64,000 nucleotides of DNA from NCBI GenBank assembly GCA_003993805.1, contig RSEF01000004.1:17648686-17712685 (forward strand). The letters run 5' to 3'. This DNA is from Himantopus leucocephalus. Its lineage: Eukaryota; Chordata; Aves; Charadriiformes; Recurvirostridae. Shown here one piece after another: positions 12,201-24,400 of the stretch. Within the stretch, counting starts at the first letter, position 1. Each line of letters opens with the position of its first letter. The position numbers and the translations under genes were made by a program. The notes below the pieces were generated by a model. The model was not told the origin of the DNA, made no database searches, and saw nothing but the letters and a program-made list of their open reading frames with translations.

Positions 12201-12319
12201 ACCAGTTAGCCCAGTGTCTATAAAATGTCTTTTGATTGCTTGTATAAATGCTCTAAGCTTTTCTCTCCCAAAGCTCTGCTAGAATGTCTCTTTGCAGAAT
12301 ATGTACATTTTCCCTCCTC
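9261..12319. other. single-copy sequence with a small CpG cluster
   Basis: The frame at 10168-10518 (116 codons) has no recognisable domain. A CpG-richer patch lies at about 11345-11630 and is listed separately. The rest is AT-rich with no repeat family recognised. Confidence 0.5.
11345..11630. other. small CpG cluster
   Basis: About a dozen CpG dinucleotides occur in under 300 bases, including TTCGTGCCGTCGTGCAGGGC and CCGCGG near 11390, in a window that is otherwise CpG-poor. It is smaller than a usual promoter CpG island. Overlapping open frames on both strands here are best explained by the higher GC. Confidence 0.35.
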
Positions 12320-12339
12320 TTTTTTTTTTTTTTTTTTTT
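12320..12339. repeat. T20 homopolymer
   Basis: Twenty T in a row after a pyrimidine-rich lead (TTCCCTCCTC). No repeat body was recognised on either side, so it cannot be assigned as the tail of an element. Confidence 0.9.
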
Positions 12340-12554
12340 AAGATTGATATTTATATGAACTGTTCTTGCCAAATTCCAAATTCTTTCTGTGACTTCTCTG
12401 GAAATTTTTGTAATGGTCTGGGTCTATTAGAAAGTGATGGAAAACTCCATTTTCATAGCACCACATTGATATGTGCCCATCCTTCTGTTCTTCAGATGAT
12501 GTATGTGTTGGGTTTTTTTCCCCCAAGTACAATCTAGTTTGAGGTAATACCATT

Positions 12555-12654
12555 NNNNNNNNNNNNNNNNNNNNNNNNNNNNNNNNNNNNNNNNNNNNNN
12601 NNNNNNNNNNNNNNNNNNNNNNNNNNNNNNNNNNNNNNNNNNNNNNNNNNNNNN
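12555..12654. other. assembly gap (100 N)
   Basis: 100 N. The right flank starts inside a CR1 LINE and the left flank (to 12554) does not look like CR1, so the gap hides the 5' boundary of that element. Confidence 0.99.
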
Positions 12655-12982
12655 CAGTACTTAAAGGGGGTTTACAGGAAAGATGGGGACAAACTTTTTA
12701 GCAGGGTCTGTTGCTATAGGACAAGGGGTGATGGTTTTAAACTAAGAGGGAAGATTCAGACTAGATCCAAGGAAGATATTTTTTACAATCAGGGTGGTGA
12801 GACGCTGGAGCAGGTTACCTAGAGAGGTCATAGATGCCCCATCCCTGGAAACGTTCAAGGTCGGGTTGGACGGGGCTCTAAGCAACCTGACCTCGTTGAA
12901 GATGTCCCTGCTCACTGCAGTGGGGTTGGACTAGATGACCTTTAAAGGTCCCTTCCAATGCAAAGTGTTCTATGATGCTATG
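12655..12982 (+). mobile_element. CR1 LINE 3' region, fairly well preserved
   Basis: This is a classic avian CR1 3' end in the plus orientation. It begins with the 'ttacaggaaagatggggacaaact' region and continues with GATGGTTTTAAACTAAGAGG, GGAAACGTTCAAGGTCGGGT, GGTTGGACTAGATGACC and CCCTTCCAATGC. It ends in TTCTATGATGCTATGG, the degenerate terminal ATTCTRTG repeat. The part covered is 3' UTR, with no reverse-transcriptase coding. The 5' end is lost in the assembly gap, so the true length is unknown. Confidence 0.93.
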
Positions 12983-15589
12983 GTAATCGTGCAATGATTT
13001 CTATGAAGTAGATACTCATTCATCACTTTTCACATTACAGAAATACCAGCAGTGGAAATTACAGTGAAATTTATTCTAGTGCTGTCTTGCAATAATATTG
13101 AGAATTGCATTTATTTCATCTTGTAAATGGCTGCATTCTGCACTTGTTTCGATGACACAGGTATAACATGCAAGGAAAAAAAGAATTGTTGCGTTATCAA
13201 CACTAGTTGATTTTTTTTTTTTGTCTGAGGGGTTGTAATGTGCTTTTAAATAATCTATGCATAGCTACTGTGACTCAATCAAAAATGTTACCTTGTCCTG
13301 CTAAGTCCTTAGACAACAAGATTCAGACATGTTTAAAGGTTAATCCATACTTGGTTATTTGAGAGAGCTAAACCACAGTAATTCATTTTCTTTATGGATT
13401 AAACATGCTGAGCATAGTAAGCAATATGTTACTGAAATTTGGTTTTTATTTTCCATTAGCTCTGACAACACAAGGACCAGCATGTGAGGTGTTGGATGTT
13501 TTCAGCAGATTCTGGATTGTGACATAAACGTTTAATGCGTCTCATTAGCACAAAGCCTAGCATTAAGAATGGTGGGGTAAACAATATGTTTACATGGGAA
13601 TATTAAAGATATACTTCATGTGAGTTTGCACTTCCATTTTCCCAGTGACAAATGCATGTTTGTGTTTAACACTTGTCTATAGGTGGCAGCAACTCCAACG
13701 CTTTTATAGGCTGCAATTAAGCCCAGAAAGTTGTGCAAGGGAAGTTCAGCAGTTTCTGCAGGCGCTGATGTCACTGCACACCCCTTGGAGAGGCATACAG
13801 CAAAGAGGTGGGGAAGATATGTGAAAATGGAATTATCTTTCAAATAACTGGAAGGCTTTTACATCCTGAGTCAAAAGGTAAAGACTTATTTTTCATGATT
13901 TTTCATTAACCTCAGTTCACAGGAACATATAAGTGTCTATTTATAACTTATGTTCCCATTTGTGTTTGGAGCTAAATGGTAAAACTTTTAGTATAATAAT
14001 GTCAAGCGAGTGCTGTTCAAATGTTAATTTTGATATACTTGCGTATTCGTGAAACAAATTATCTGTATTGACTTCAGTTTGGACTAAGAGCTAAGTAACC
14101 AAAACCCAAAGATTAATGATCACCCACTGCCCTAAGCAGGATCATGGAAGGCCTGCTATAATGCGGTTCTAAGAAGCAGCTGCTGCTGGGAGGTGAGTGA
14201 GTATGTGTAACCGTAAAGCATAATAGGAAACGAGGCACAGTTTCTTTTTTTGAAGTTTTTTTTTTGAAACGTGTATGTGTATAGTCTTGAAAGTTGAAAG
14301 AAACTTTTGGGGATTGTAGCTGCTGTCATCTTCATTGTCTAAAGAATTGAATTTAAACATCTGGACTCCGCTGTGCTTCACACTGAACAAACGGAAGCGT
14401 GTTCAGGCTTAGCAGTTTTGTGCTCAGAAGTCGGTGACCCAGTTCTGGTTGCTTCAGTCCTTTGAGTTTGCTCCTGCAAACCTCCTGCTCCACTCCCAAG
14501 GCAGTGGTTTCTTCACTCTTAATGAGCTTTGGGGTGCTCCTGGGAGGGAATATTGCCACTGCCCAGCTTTAGGTAGCCAACCTGGCTGGCTGCTGTAGAG
14601 GATTGCCTGTGTAGTTGATGCTGAGAGACACTATGGCTATTTGGATAACTTAATCTGTTCTTAAAATCCCTGAAACCTGTGAACTTGCTCCCTCCCTAGC
14701 CTCCCAGCTTCTTTCCGAGCAGTATTGGGGTGCTTCATGCATTCCTGTGTGAATGGAACAAGTTGCTCCTACTGAAGTTCTGTACAATGAAATTGTACAA
14801 TTCAATTAAAAAAAAGAATGTCGTGATCATGTGAAAATCTACCTAGATGGTAGAAAACCCCTGATCTTCTTACTGACCTCCCCAAAAGCTGAAGCTCCCT
14901 GCTTAGATCTCCTAGGCTTTCCAGAACTGATTTGTTTCTCTTTGTTTACTTTTAATTGTACATCAGCTGGCAACTATTTTCTCATCTGCTTCTTCAAAGT
15001 GGTAACCATCTTCTCTCCATGATGGATCTGTAAGACACTGAAGAGCAGCGTCACTGTTAGCATGTAAATAGCCAAAGGCCACCTGGGAAAGCAGAAACTT
15101 GCTGCCGTCATTGCTGGCTGGGCACACTTGATTGCTAACTAATACCTGTGATACTCGTGTTCTCCAAGAAGGCAACATGAAAGATAGTCTGGTGCACGTC
15201 ATGAATGACATGAGAGAAGGAGGCATCCTATGGAAATTTATTTTAAAATTCCTTGCAGTTGCCTAAATTTGCTAGGAAAGCAGATGGATAATGATACCCC
15301 TAGGGACCTATTTCCTGATTTTTCAATGAGATATTTTTTGACTGAAAGAGTTTAATATAGCATAGAAAATGTCATTTAATTACAACTTGTTGTTAGTACC
15401 CAATGAGACGGACCTAGGCTCTTAAATTAGCCAGCTAAAGTAGGTGCCGAAAACTGATGGTGTGAATATCCAATGGGAAGGGCAGTTACAGGCGGTAGGT
15501 GCACTTCATATATGGAAAGTGCAGGGCAATGGCAAAGCTGGTAGGAGAAGAGCATCTGCTCCGAGAGTTCCCCCCCCATCAGAGAGTGA
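12983..15589. other. single-copy AT-rich sequence, no gene seen
   Basis: A T12 tract lies at 13211-13222. Many short frames occur but none has recognisable domains. No transposon family was recognised. Confidence 0.55.
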
Positions 15590-15930
15590 CTGACTGGTAG
15601 GAGTAGTGCCCAAGCCCCATTGCCTTCTCTTCCGTGTACTGCTGAGGGGGAGAAAAGCCCTTGCTGCTCTCTTGGGCCACCCCTTCCTCTGGGCCCTGTC
15701 AGCAGCATCGGGAAAAGCACTCTGCACCATGCACGTGCCAGTGGGAAGGAAATGCCAGCCCTGTCCGGTGCAGTGGGCAGAGGCTGGCAGCAAGCAGTGG
15801 CTTGCAGAAGCCCCACGGAACCCTCCTGACCCAGCAGGAGCCCCCACGCTGTGCTGGGGCCACAGCAGCTTGCCCCAGACCTCTGCCTCCTGCCATGGTT
15901 GCAGAGCGAGGCACAGACGGTTTTGTTTGA
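15590..15930. other. GC-rich patch with overlapping shadow frames
   Basis: Markedly GC-richer than its surroundings. Open frames of 69 to 129 codons overlap in almost every frame on both strands, which is what high GC (few stop codons) produces by itself. None shows a domain, and there is no convincing splice pattern. It could be a regulatory patch or an old GC-rich insertion. Confidence 0.4.
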
Positions 15931-18900
15931 AGCTCCCGCTGCTAAACCCCTGTTAATCTATCTGGATGGTGGTGATTGGAATGTCCAGTCCTCCAAATTA
16001 CCTAATTACAGGACAAGACAGATATTAGACCTGAAAAATTCCCTACATTATCAGTGTGACAGCAAAAGTGTGTTCAAATGCTCAAGACGATCTGTAAAGA
16101 GTGACAGTTAAAGCTGTCCAAGCTTCATGTAATGCAGATACGTAGGAGCTGCAGAGACCTGGTGGGCAGGAGAGCACAGCTGTCCACTCTGGCGGGTCAC
16201 GTCTGCTGTGCCCTGTGCTGCGGGTGGCATGGGGACAAGTCCTGGCATTGAGTCACTCTGGGATTGGGGCTAAAAATGTGCGAAGAGGCTTTTCTAGCTC
16301 CGTTTCTGACCACACAATGGAAAAGCACTGTTGAGTTGAACTCTGAAAGGAAAATGGGCAGTCTGGGAGGGGAGGACAGAAAGAAAAGCAGAAACCAAAC
16401 AGCTGCTGACCTGAGGAAGGAGCTTGGTGATGGGGGTCAAGCTGAGAGCCGGCAGGAAGCCAAACAGGGACTGTCACAGGATCCACCACCCCTGGGCAGG
16501 CTGCCTTGGAGACACAAATTGTGTGGATGTGTCTGAATAAAACCACAGATGAGACCAAAAAGGACTGGACTTCATAGGACATTTGCAACATAATAATTAA
16601 CTGTCCTTCACGGGGAGTGAAGGCTTGAAATGACTGATGTTGCTAGCTAGGAAGCCACAGCTACCGTAGACTGAGGCTTTTTTCAGAGGTGGGTTAGGAG
16701 TGCTCATTTCTTGTGACCACTAAAATAATTTTGCCAGTGGAATCTGCAAATGGTTTTAATGTCATGTGGGCGTGGTGAGCTAAGATTTTTGCAAGGCTTC
16801 TGCTGAGCCTGAGCATGACTGATGTCTGGCCTGGCGGGTGAGTTTACAAGTGAATCTGTTTGGGCAGGTAATTTTTCATGAGGCCTGATCCAGAGTTTCT
16901 TAAGGATTTGCAGCTTACTATGAGAGACCTGTCCTTAGGAATCAAGAGGTTCTGTTTTTCTTCAATTTATGAGAGAGGCATATTGGATAATAACACAAAC
17001 CCAGGTTTGCTGTTGCTGTTTTGCCTGTTTGTGTGAGGCCAGGATTCCCAAACTAGAGCTCCTTTTAGCCCTGCACATGCCTGTTTTCTTTCTTGCTGCC
17101 GAGAGCAGGTTGGATTATAATAAGAATTGGCCATTCCTGACTAACGTGCAGCTTCTGGAGGGCAATGAGCAGCCACAGTGCACAGCATCGCTCCCAGGGC
17201 CGCTCTAACCTGAATTACATTGGGATTAGCAGGGAATTGACCTTTGTCTCAGTCACTGTGACTTTCCCACGCCCACATCTTAAGAACTGCTGGAGAAAAG
17301 AAACAAAAACAGCTGAGGAGAAAGCACACACTGGTAAAATTTTGTATCTCTCTTAAATTGTTTATTCTCTTTTCATGATTTTAGTAAAACAGGTTTTGAT
17401 TTGCAAGCCTGATGACCTTGAAGAGAGCTCTCTTTCTTTGAAGTGAGCTGGTCCAGCAGACTGCCACCTTCCTCTCCTGATTTTGAGCTTTCTCAGCTTT
17501 ACTACTTAAAATAAACGACATGCTGCACTAATACATATTTCAGAAAAAACATAGGGCGTTTTTGTGTGTGTGATTTTATACACCACCACCCAACGTCCCC
17601 CCCCAACCCTCCCAATTGTCTATATATATATATATATGTTTAAGGTGGTTCTTAAAGTCTGTTTTGTTAAGAGTTGATGATGAGAACTTTGTGACTATAA
17701 AAAGAAGTCAACATTCTAATTTGGTGCGCAGTCTTGTGGTCCAAATAGACTTTAATAGTGGAGTTGAGTTTATTTATTACTATGATGTATTACTAAAGCC
17801 AGGTGCTTTTGATAGGTTGCAGTTTAGCCTCTCTCTCTTCTGAGTAGTGTGAAAATTCAAATTCAGCTGAGTACATCAGATGATGGAGATGTGAGGGAGA
17901 AATTCCCCACCCAGGTGCTGCTTGAGGGAGAAAAAGGCGTGAAGGGAGAAAAGCACGCCCGCAGTGTTTGTTGTTCCACAAATGGCCATCTTCAGAACAA
18001 TAGCCTGGTATTTTACCATAAATTGCTGTTATAATATCATTGCCTTTGTAAATCAGATATTGAAAGTACACCAGGGTGCTAATAAAAGAGGGTGACAAGC
18101 AAGAAAAGTTAGAGAATTGAAACTAAGGATGATAATAGCTAAAGGAAAAACAAGGGCTAAGAAACTACCTTTAGAGATTGGACTTTGCTTTCTCTGCATT
18201 ACTGCACTTCTGATTCCATAAACTCCACGAGTGTATTCCCACCACTGCAATCATTTTATTTAATAATTACATTTGGTTGCCAAGCAAACAGCTAAATGAA
18301 GGTATACTTTGGGCCTAAGACAAAGTCCTTTTTAAGTAACTGTGAGAGGTAAGAAGAGTGCTTTTGAACTTGAGCTCTTCGTCCTTATGGGTGGATCAGA
18401 AACAATACTATGTTGAAATTAGAATACTGCACTGAAGTCATGGCAATGTAATCCTGTGATATTTTAATAGGATTTACGTGAAAGTCGGGGCTTTTCTTTC
18501 CCTGTCCAGTTGGCTGAAGCTGAACAGATAAATGTCTGTCAATGTGATGGACTGAGCTCTGAAATGCCATTGGAAAAGGGCATGGCTTCTCCTTTTCCCT
18601 GCACACATCTACAAAGACATGCAATGGACTCTTCCTTTTAAATACTCTGGTTTAGATCGAAATTAACAGGAATAAGTGGGGGATGACATACATAGGAATG
18701 GCAGAATGGGGAGTGCTCTTTCCTACTTTTGGCTCAGAGCACTACTTCGGGCCGACAAATCATTGCAAATACAACTTGGCAGCCAGCCAGGCCTCAGAAC
18801 TCTTTCCTTTAGGTTTACCCACCTACCAAAATTTTCCAGCTTGATTATACCATGGTCACTGTACTTAAACCATGGCAGCTGCTGCTCTGGCCACCCCTGT

Positions 18901-19414
18901 TCTGGAGCAGGAACTCCTTGGTCTACGTAAGGGTGGAAAATCAGTTCTTCGCTGCCCCTGGCTGCTGCCTGCCGACACCAGCCTCTCCTCCTGGCTTTTT
19001 CTCTGCCTTGTTCCCCATGGTGACCTAAGTCTTGAGTTTCAGACCTTGAACCTGTCCTCTGCTACAGGAGAGGAAGACGGAGCAAGTAAGCATATTTACA
19101 GTCTTTGCCCCCATGCTCGGTGCCAGTGGGTCACGTTCACTTCTCAGCGTGGATTTCCCTGGCTGCGTCTCCTTCCCCAGGCGCGGGATGGTGTGGCATT
19201 GTCACACCTTTATCTCAGTTTTGCTCAGCTGTTTGCATTTTTATATAGTTATTTTTCCATTGCTCATGTTTCATAGGTTACATAGAATATGAACAGTCTG
19301 TAGAGAATGACAGATTCGTTTGTTTGGGGTTTTTTTTAAGGTTTCTCCTTTCTTCTTTCAGGGTTAAGCTATAAAAGTTTATGTCAGAATTCCCAGCCTT
19401 TAGAAACTGCATAG
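15931..19414. other. single-copy sequence with simple repeats
   Basis: Holds C-rich tracts at 17581-17614 followed by a TA microsatellite at 17621-17637. Open frames are short; the 134-codon frame at 18872-19276 lies in a locally GC-richer stretch and shows no domain. No gene was recognised. Confidence 0.55.
17621..17637. repeat. (TA)n microsatellite
   Basis: Seventeen bases of perfect TA alternation, just after C-rich runs (CCCCCCCC at 17597-17604). Confidence 0.9.
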
Positions 19415-19479
19415 GTTATTACAGAATGGTCAGGGTTGGAAGGGACCTCTGGAGGTCATCTTGTCCAACCCCTTAGCAC
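19415..19479 (-). mobile_element. CR1 LINE 3'-end fragment (minus strand)
   Basis: On the plus strand it reads ATTACAGAATGGTCAGGGTT, then GGAAGGGACCTCTGGAGGTC and ATCTTGTCCAACCCCTTAGC. This is the reverse complement of the CR1 3' terminus, with its terminal repeat at the low-coordinate end. It is severely 5'-truncated, with only about 65 bases left. Confidence 0.85.
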
Positions 19480-20269
19480 CGTTTTTTCTCATAAACAACA
19501 GCCATTGTACCTCAGTGAAGGAACAGGCATTTTTCTGTGGAGCAGAATAGCTGCTGATTGTGTTTCTGAAGATATTAAAGCACAGCTGGGAATGGGACAC
19601 AGCCTGGCAGTGCGAAAACAAGGGATCTTCCTGACTATGCATGAAAACCATCAATTCACCAGGACGGCAGCTCGCTTGCCACATAAAACACACTTGCTGA
19701 TGGTCCTGGAAAGTATTTCCCTAGGGCTTGTTAATGGGACATCTACACTTGGTGACACAGTCCAATTTTCTTTCATTTGCTTCGCGGCTTGTGGAAACAC
19801 AAACTAGAAATGTCAGAGTTTTTCCTCCAGGGTTGTCACTCACAGTCCTTCTCCAGGGGATGCCTTTCTGATTCAATGGTTAGGTCAATTAATGTTCATA
19901 TCGCCACTAATTGCATTGCTCCAAGAGTTACGAGAAAAATCAAACAGGACATAGCAACAATTATTCTAGGAGCTCTGTGCGACCAGGACAATTTGGAGTA
20001 ACACAGCTAATTCAGTTGCCTACTAGTCTTTCTGTTTACGAATCCCTCAGACTGAACAATTTTGCTCAGAAGGAGGGTCATTTCAGTGACCGCATCTTGC
20101 ATATAGCGGCGTGACATTTTCATAAACATCTAACCTAGAGAAATGACATTCATTAGCAGGGCAGTCAGCCCCAAGTAACAATAAGGAAGAATTTCCATGC
20201 CAGAATGGGCAAAATGGGAAGCATAGAAAGAGTGGCACCGACTAATTCTGCTGCCATCCTGGTTATTAG

Positions 20270-20420
20270 CTATATTAAGACTGCAATCATTAAAACATTG
20301 GGCTTCTCCTTCCAATTAGCTCAGAGTGCGCCGGGCCTCATTACTGCCCGTGTCCAATAGATAATTGAGCTGTTTTCTTGCACCCAATCACACAATGTGG
20401 AAAAACCAAAAGAGAGTTAT
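20270..20420. promoter_or_regulatory. candidate conserved noncoding block
   Basis: Complex, non-repetitive sequence with CAATCATTAAAAC, CCAATTAGCTC and AGATAATTGAGC. These are closely spaced homeodomain-like cores around a short GC core (GTGCGCCGGGCC). No coding potential. The call rests on composition only. Confidence 0.2.
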
Positions 20421-23400
20421 GAAGGCCGGATGAGTGCTCAGCATGTGAGATTTTTATTTTTATGGAGAGGAATAATAGCTTCAGTTTTATTTTCTGGTTC
20501 AATGCTCAGGGGAAATGTATAGAAATACAGAATGAACATCAACAAAGTAGTGCAGGGAGCGGAAAGCCCTGGCTATGGGTAATAACCTGTCGGGTTTTTT
20601 TTTAAATGGTGAAATATCAGGATGGTCTAGTGAAAACTGGCTTTCTGATAATGCCCAGTTACGAGATGATAACTCCTATTAGTGAACAGTAGCCAGGGGC
20701 CTAGGACGGCTTCCCTCCAGTGCAAGTGATTCGTCTGAGGTATCAGGGTAGTCTGAGAGAAACAGGCTGATTATCCTTGGATAAAGTAGGAAAGAATGGA
20801 ATTGACAATTTAAAAAAAAAAAAAAGTGGTATTGCGAGTCTGAAATAAACAAACTGTTGATAGAAAAGAAAAAAAATCAAGGTTTTTCTGCTCCTTAAGA
20901 TCAGGCAATGTTGACTTGCAGTGTTGTAAAGCAAGGAGTTGTCATCTATAAGACAAAGGTTTACGATGATCTGACTGAAGACAAATCTGTCTAGGGACAG
21001 ACAGAGATGCACAAGAAAATAAAGCAGAGATAAACATTATCAGACTTTCCTATTAAGAAAAAATTCTTTTTTAAAGTATGGAGAATGCTGTAGGGACTTC
21101 CAGAATCTTATACTATGTGTAATCTCACCTTTAAATTGCCCGCTGGAAGATTTTTAGTGAATTTATAAAACTTTCTCTCTCTCTTGTACACCCCCTGCCC
21201 CCCAGGTGCACAACACACTCTTTCCTATTCATGGAAGTACCCCAGACCTATTTCCCAACTCCTTCCAGAGAAGTAAATGTACCAACGATGGAAGGTTATT
21301 TATCGTGACTGTTGTAATTGGACCCAATTGGGAAAACGAGATACCTTCAGTGAATTACAAACCTGCAGATGTAACCTGCAGACCCTGCTTTGCTGGACAC
21401 GTCTAATAACCTGCAGCCATTCACCATGAGTTCCAAATGTCAAGATCGTTAGCACAGAGGCAAGTCTTTGTGCATTTCAATTCATTAAATCCAAATCATC
21501 ACACTAATTTTGCTAATGTTACGATGCACAAATGTTGACCATCTCAGATGGTCATTTTAAAGAGAGAGCATTTTTTCAAAGGTAGAAATAAACTTCATCA
21601 ATCTAATTGTTCATTATTAAGATAAAGGTATTTCTATAGTACCTGGATAGTCATCAGCTCAGTAAGGTGTGAATTACTGGTCTACTTTAGCACCTCTCAT
21701 TCTTATAACAGGACTTCAGTCAAAATGTTCTCGTGGGCTCTGGTTTACGTTTTCAAGCCGTGGGCGAGGGAACCCTGAAGCGTGCTGCGAGCAAACGGGA
21801 TCCTTGGAGCCCAACCTCCATTGTAGTCCAAACAGTGTGCTCCTGATGATCCCGACAGGAGTGGGCAGCCGAAACACTTCTTGAAAAGTGAGTCAGGAAA
21901 TGAAAAGGTCCAAGAAGATTTGGGTGTCCTAAATTTTGGGTTAGCCATCCCCCTCCTTCCCACGGCTGGCAATGCTCCGGATTGCGGTATTGTTGCTGCC
22001 CTGGGCACCCTGTGCAGAGGCCAGGGCACGGTGTACGATTATTTATTTGCAGATGGAGGTTAAACAAGGATCTTGCTACACCCTGAGTAGACTTAGCTTT
22101 CTGGTGGTTTTGTTTTGTTTGGTGTTTTTTATTTTACTTATATTGTTTCTTTTTATTTCAAAGTGGAAAATATATTTCTATTCTATTTTTGAAAATTCTA
22201 GATGAAATTGTGCAAATGGCTCCTCAGACTTGACAAAAGACCTACATGGTAATGCAGTAAAGCTTACTATTAACAAAATTACCACAAATTGTGCTAAGAG
22301 CATCATAACTTCAACTAATGTAAAAATAAGTGAAGGATTTCTGAAAAGCAGTACATCCATTTAATGCTTATCTGGAAAACTAAATGTACTGAATATATAA
22401 GGAAATAAAAACAAAGGACTACTTCTGGCGTTCTCTCATCCTTTTTCCTTGACATGACTTTATTATGCATTACAAATAGGAAAAGTCTTTGTATGCCAAA
22501 GTGAAGTCTGTGTTTAGAAATACAAGTGAATAAAGTAAATGTTAGTGTAGCGCAAACACCCACTGAATTATCTTTTTATGCTAACTTTTTTTTAAGGCTT
22601 TGGTATAAGTTTCTGTTTAATAGAACTCTGAAGCTCGGGTAGTAAGTTCATGCTAGGTCCAGCGTTAGCCCGTTTACTACTAAAAAGGCAAAATGAGTCT
22701 GCTATGGCATGTAAATGTAGAAGAAAAAAAAAATAGGGGTGTTTTGTTGCAGTGACTTTATGGTAACTCTTACATATCCATGTGTTCATTAGTGAAGACA
22801 GTAGTCTGCGTGGTTTGTGTACACGCATAGCAGTGTTTTCTTTCAATCAACTCTGAAAATAGGCAAATCCAAATAATCAAAATAAAGTTTAACGGGGTCT
22901 GAAACTACACCATGGGGCTCAGAGAAGCCTATTCTTACTCTTTATTGTTCCTGAGTTAAAAATAAATTAGTACTCTTTAAATTAAAGAACTGTTCAGTTC
23001 ATTACACACATGACTTGACAGCGTAAACTTCTTATTTGAGTTAGAAGAGGTACTTGAAGTACAATAGGAACTCATTAGTAGCATTAAAGGAAAATAAATG
23101 AAGGATAGGAAAAAGTTTTGGATTTATTAGTCATGAAGCTAAGAAAAGAGTTGTTCCACAAAATGTACTGAGAGCTGGTTCAAATAGGAGTTAGTAACGC
23201 ACAGTACTGACGTAAATTCAAATTCACTGTTTCTGTTCTACCTTTTCATGGAAGGAAAACCCTTCATCCCTGCTTATCAGAACAGGGTTTCATGCAGCAG
23301 GGAAAAAGGTCAGTTCTCCCCAAGAAAAGGAAGATCTTTTCCACCATCTGATGAGGGCTACGCTGGAGATGCAGTGCAGATAAAACAAGTCTTTTCATTG

Positions 23401-24239
23401 GCCTCAGTGTATCTGGGAGAAAACAGTGCGCTGGCTGCTGGGCGCCGTCGACACAGCCATGCAGAATTCCAAAAGTAAAAAAAAAAACCTCAGCAGATGT
23501 TTTGTCTGGTGGTAACTCTCCATCTTTTTTATACCGCTCAATACGTGTATGTTTTGTATTAGCAATTCAAACAGGAATTGGCTGTTCCATTAGAGGCAAG
23601 TGTTGGTATATAAGAGAAGAGGGTATGCATGTTCTTAGAAACGCAGCATTTTTTGAAGGAGGTGCTTTTGGTACTGTTATACGTGCATGTGAATGGGCCT
23701 GAAATTCTAGAATTTTAGTCTTTAGAGAAATTTATTACTGTTATGGGCAAAATAGATCTAAATATCTTAGATTTTTATCTGCACATCTGAATCCAAACTG
23801 AGAGGCTAGCTGTGGACTGTCTCTGCAATGAAACATTTAATACTTACTTTTTAATGCTCAAAACAAGCATTTACTTCAGCACTGTTAAGTTTCGTCGGTT
23901 TAAACCATGATGCATCCTTCAGTAGGAGGATCAGGCCCTACTGGCTTGTTGTCAACTGTGAATTGAATGCGGTGTTGAAGCATTTGTGATAAATTAATTT
24001 CAGCTTTGTCTCCTGAAGGGTTCTCATCTTGCATCCGTTGTACGCTGAACAGTTTCAGTGAAAACCATTTTGCAAGTGAGGTATAAAACACAGCAAATCA
24101 TGTATTTGGATTACAAGATAAATCTTTTGGGCTTGTATTTATTACTACTATTTAACTGTAGTGATGAGGCAAAGGGACACTGATGATTGCAAATTTGAAG
24201 GTTTTCTATTTTGAAAAGGTATTTCTGCCAGCCTGGCTG

Positions 24240-24400
24240 GTAGAAAAATATTCATCAATCAATTAGGACTGTCCCAGGAATTTATTAAGTTTTACATAAG
24301 CTGTTATTTCTGCCTAATTGTATTATGAATAAACAGCTCCAATTAACAGTGAGATTCAATCTTCTGAATAAGCACATAGCTACGTTCTTCACTATTTTCT
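24240..24400. promoter_or_regulatory. candidate conserved noncoding block
   Basis: Dense TAAT/ATTA motifs with CAATCAATTAGG, GCCTAATTG and CTCCAATTAACAG, a balanced unique sequence without repeat features. The call rests on composition only. Confidence 0.18.

Noticed and set aside
15427..15956. Seven overlapping frames of 69 to 129 codons
   Set aside because: They occupy different frames on both strands of one GC-rich patch; at most one could be real and none has a recognisable domain.
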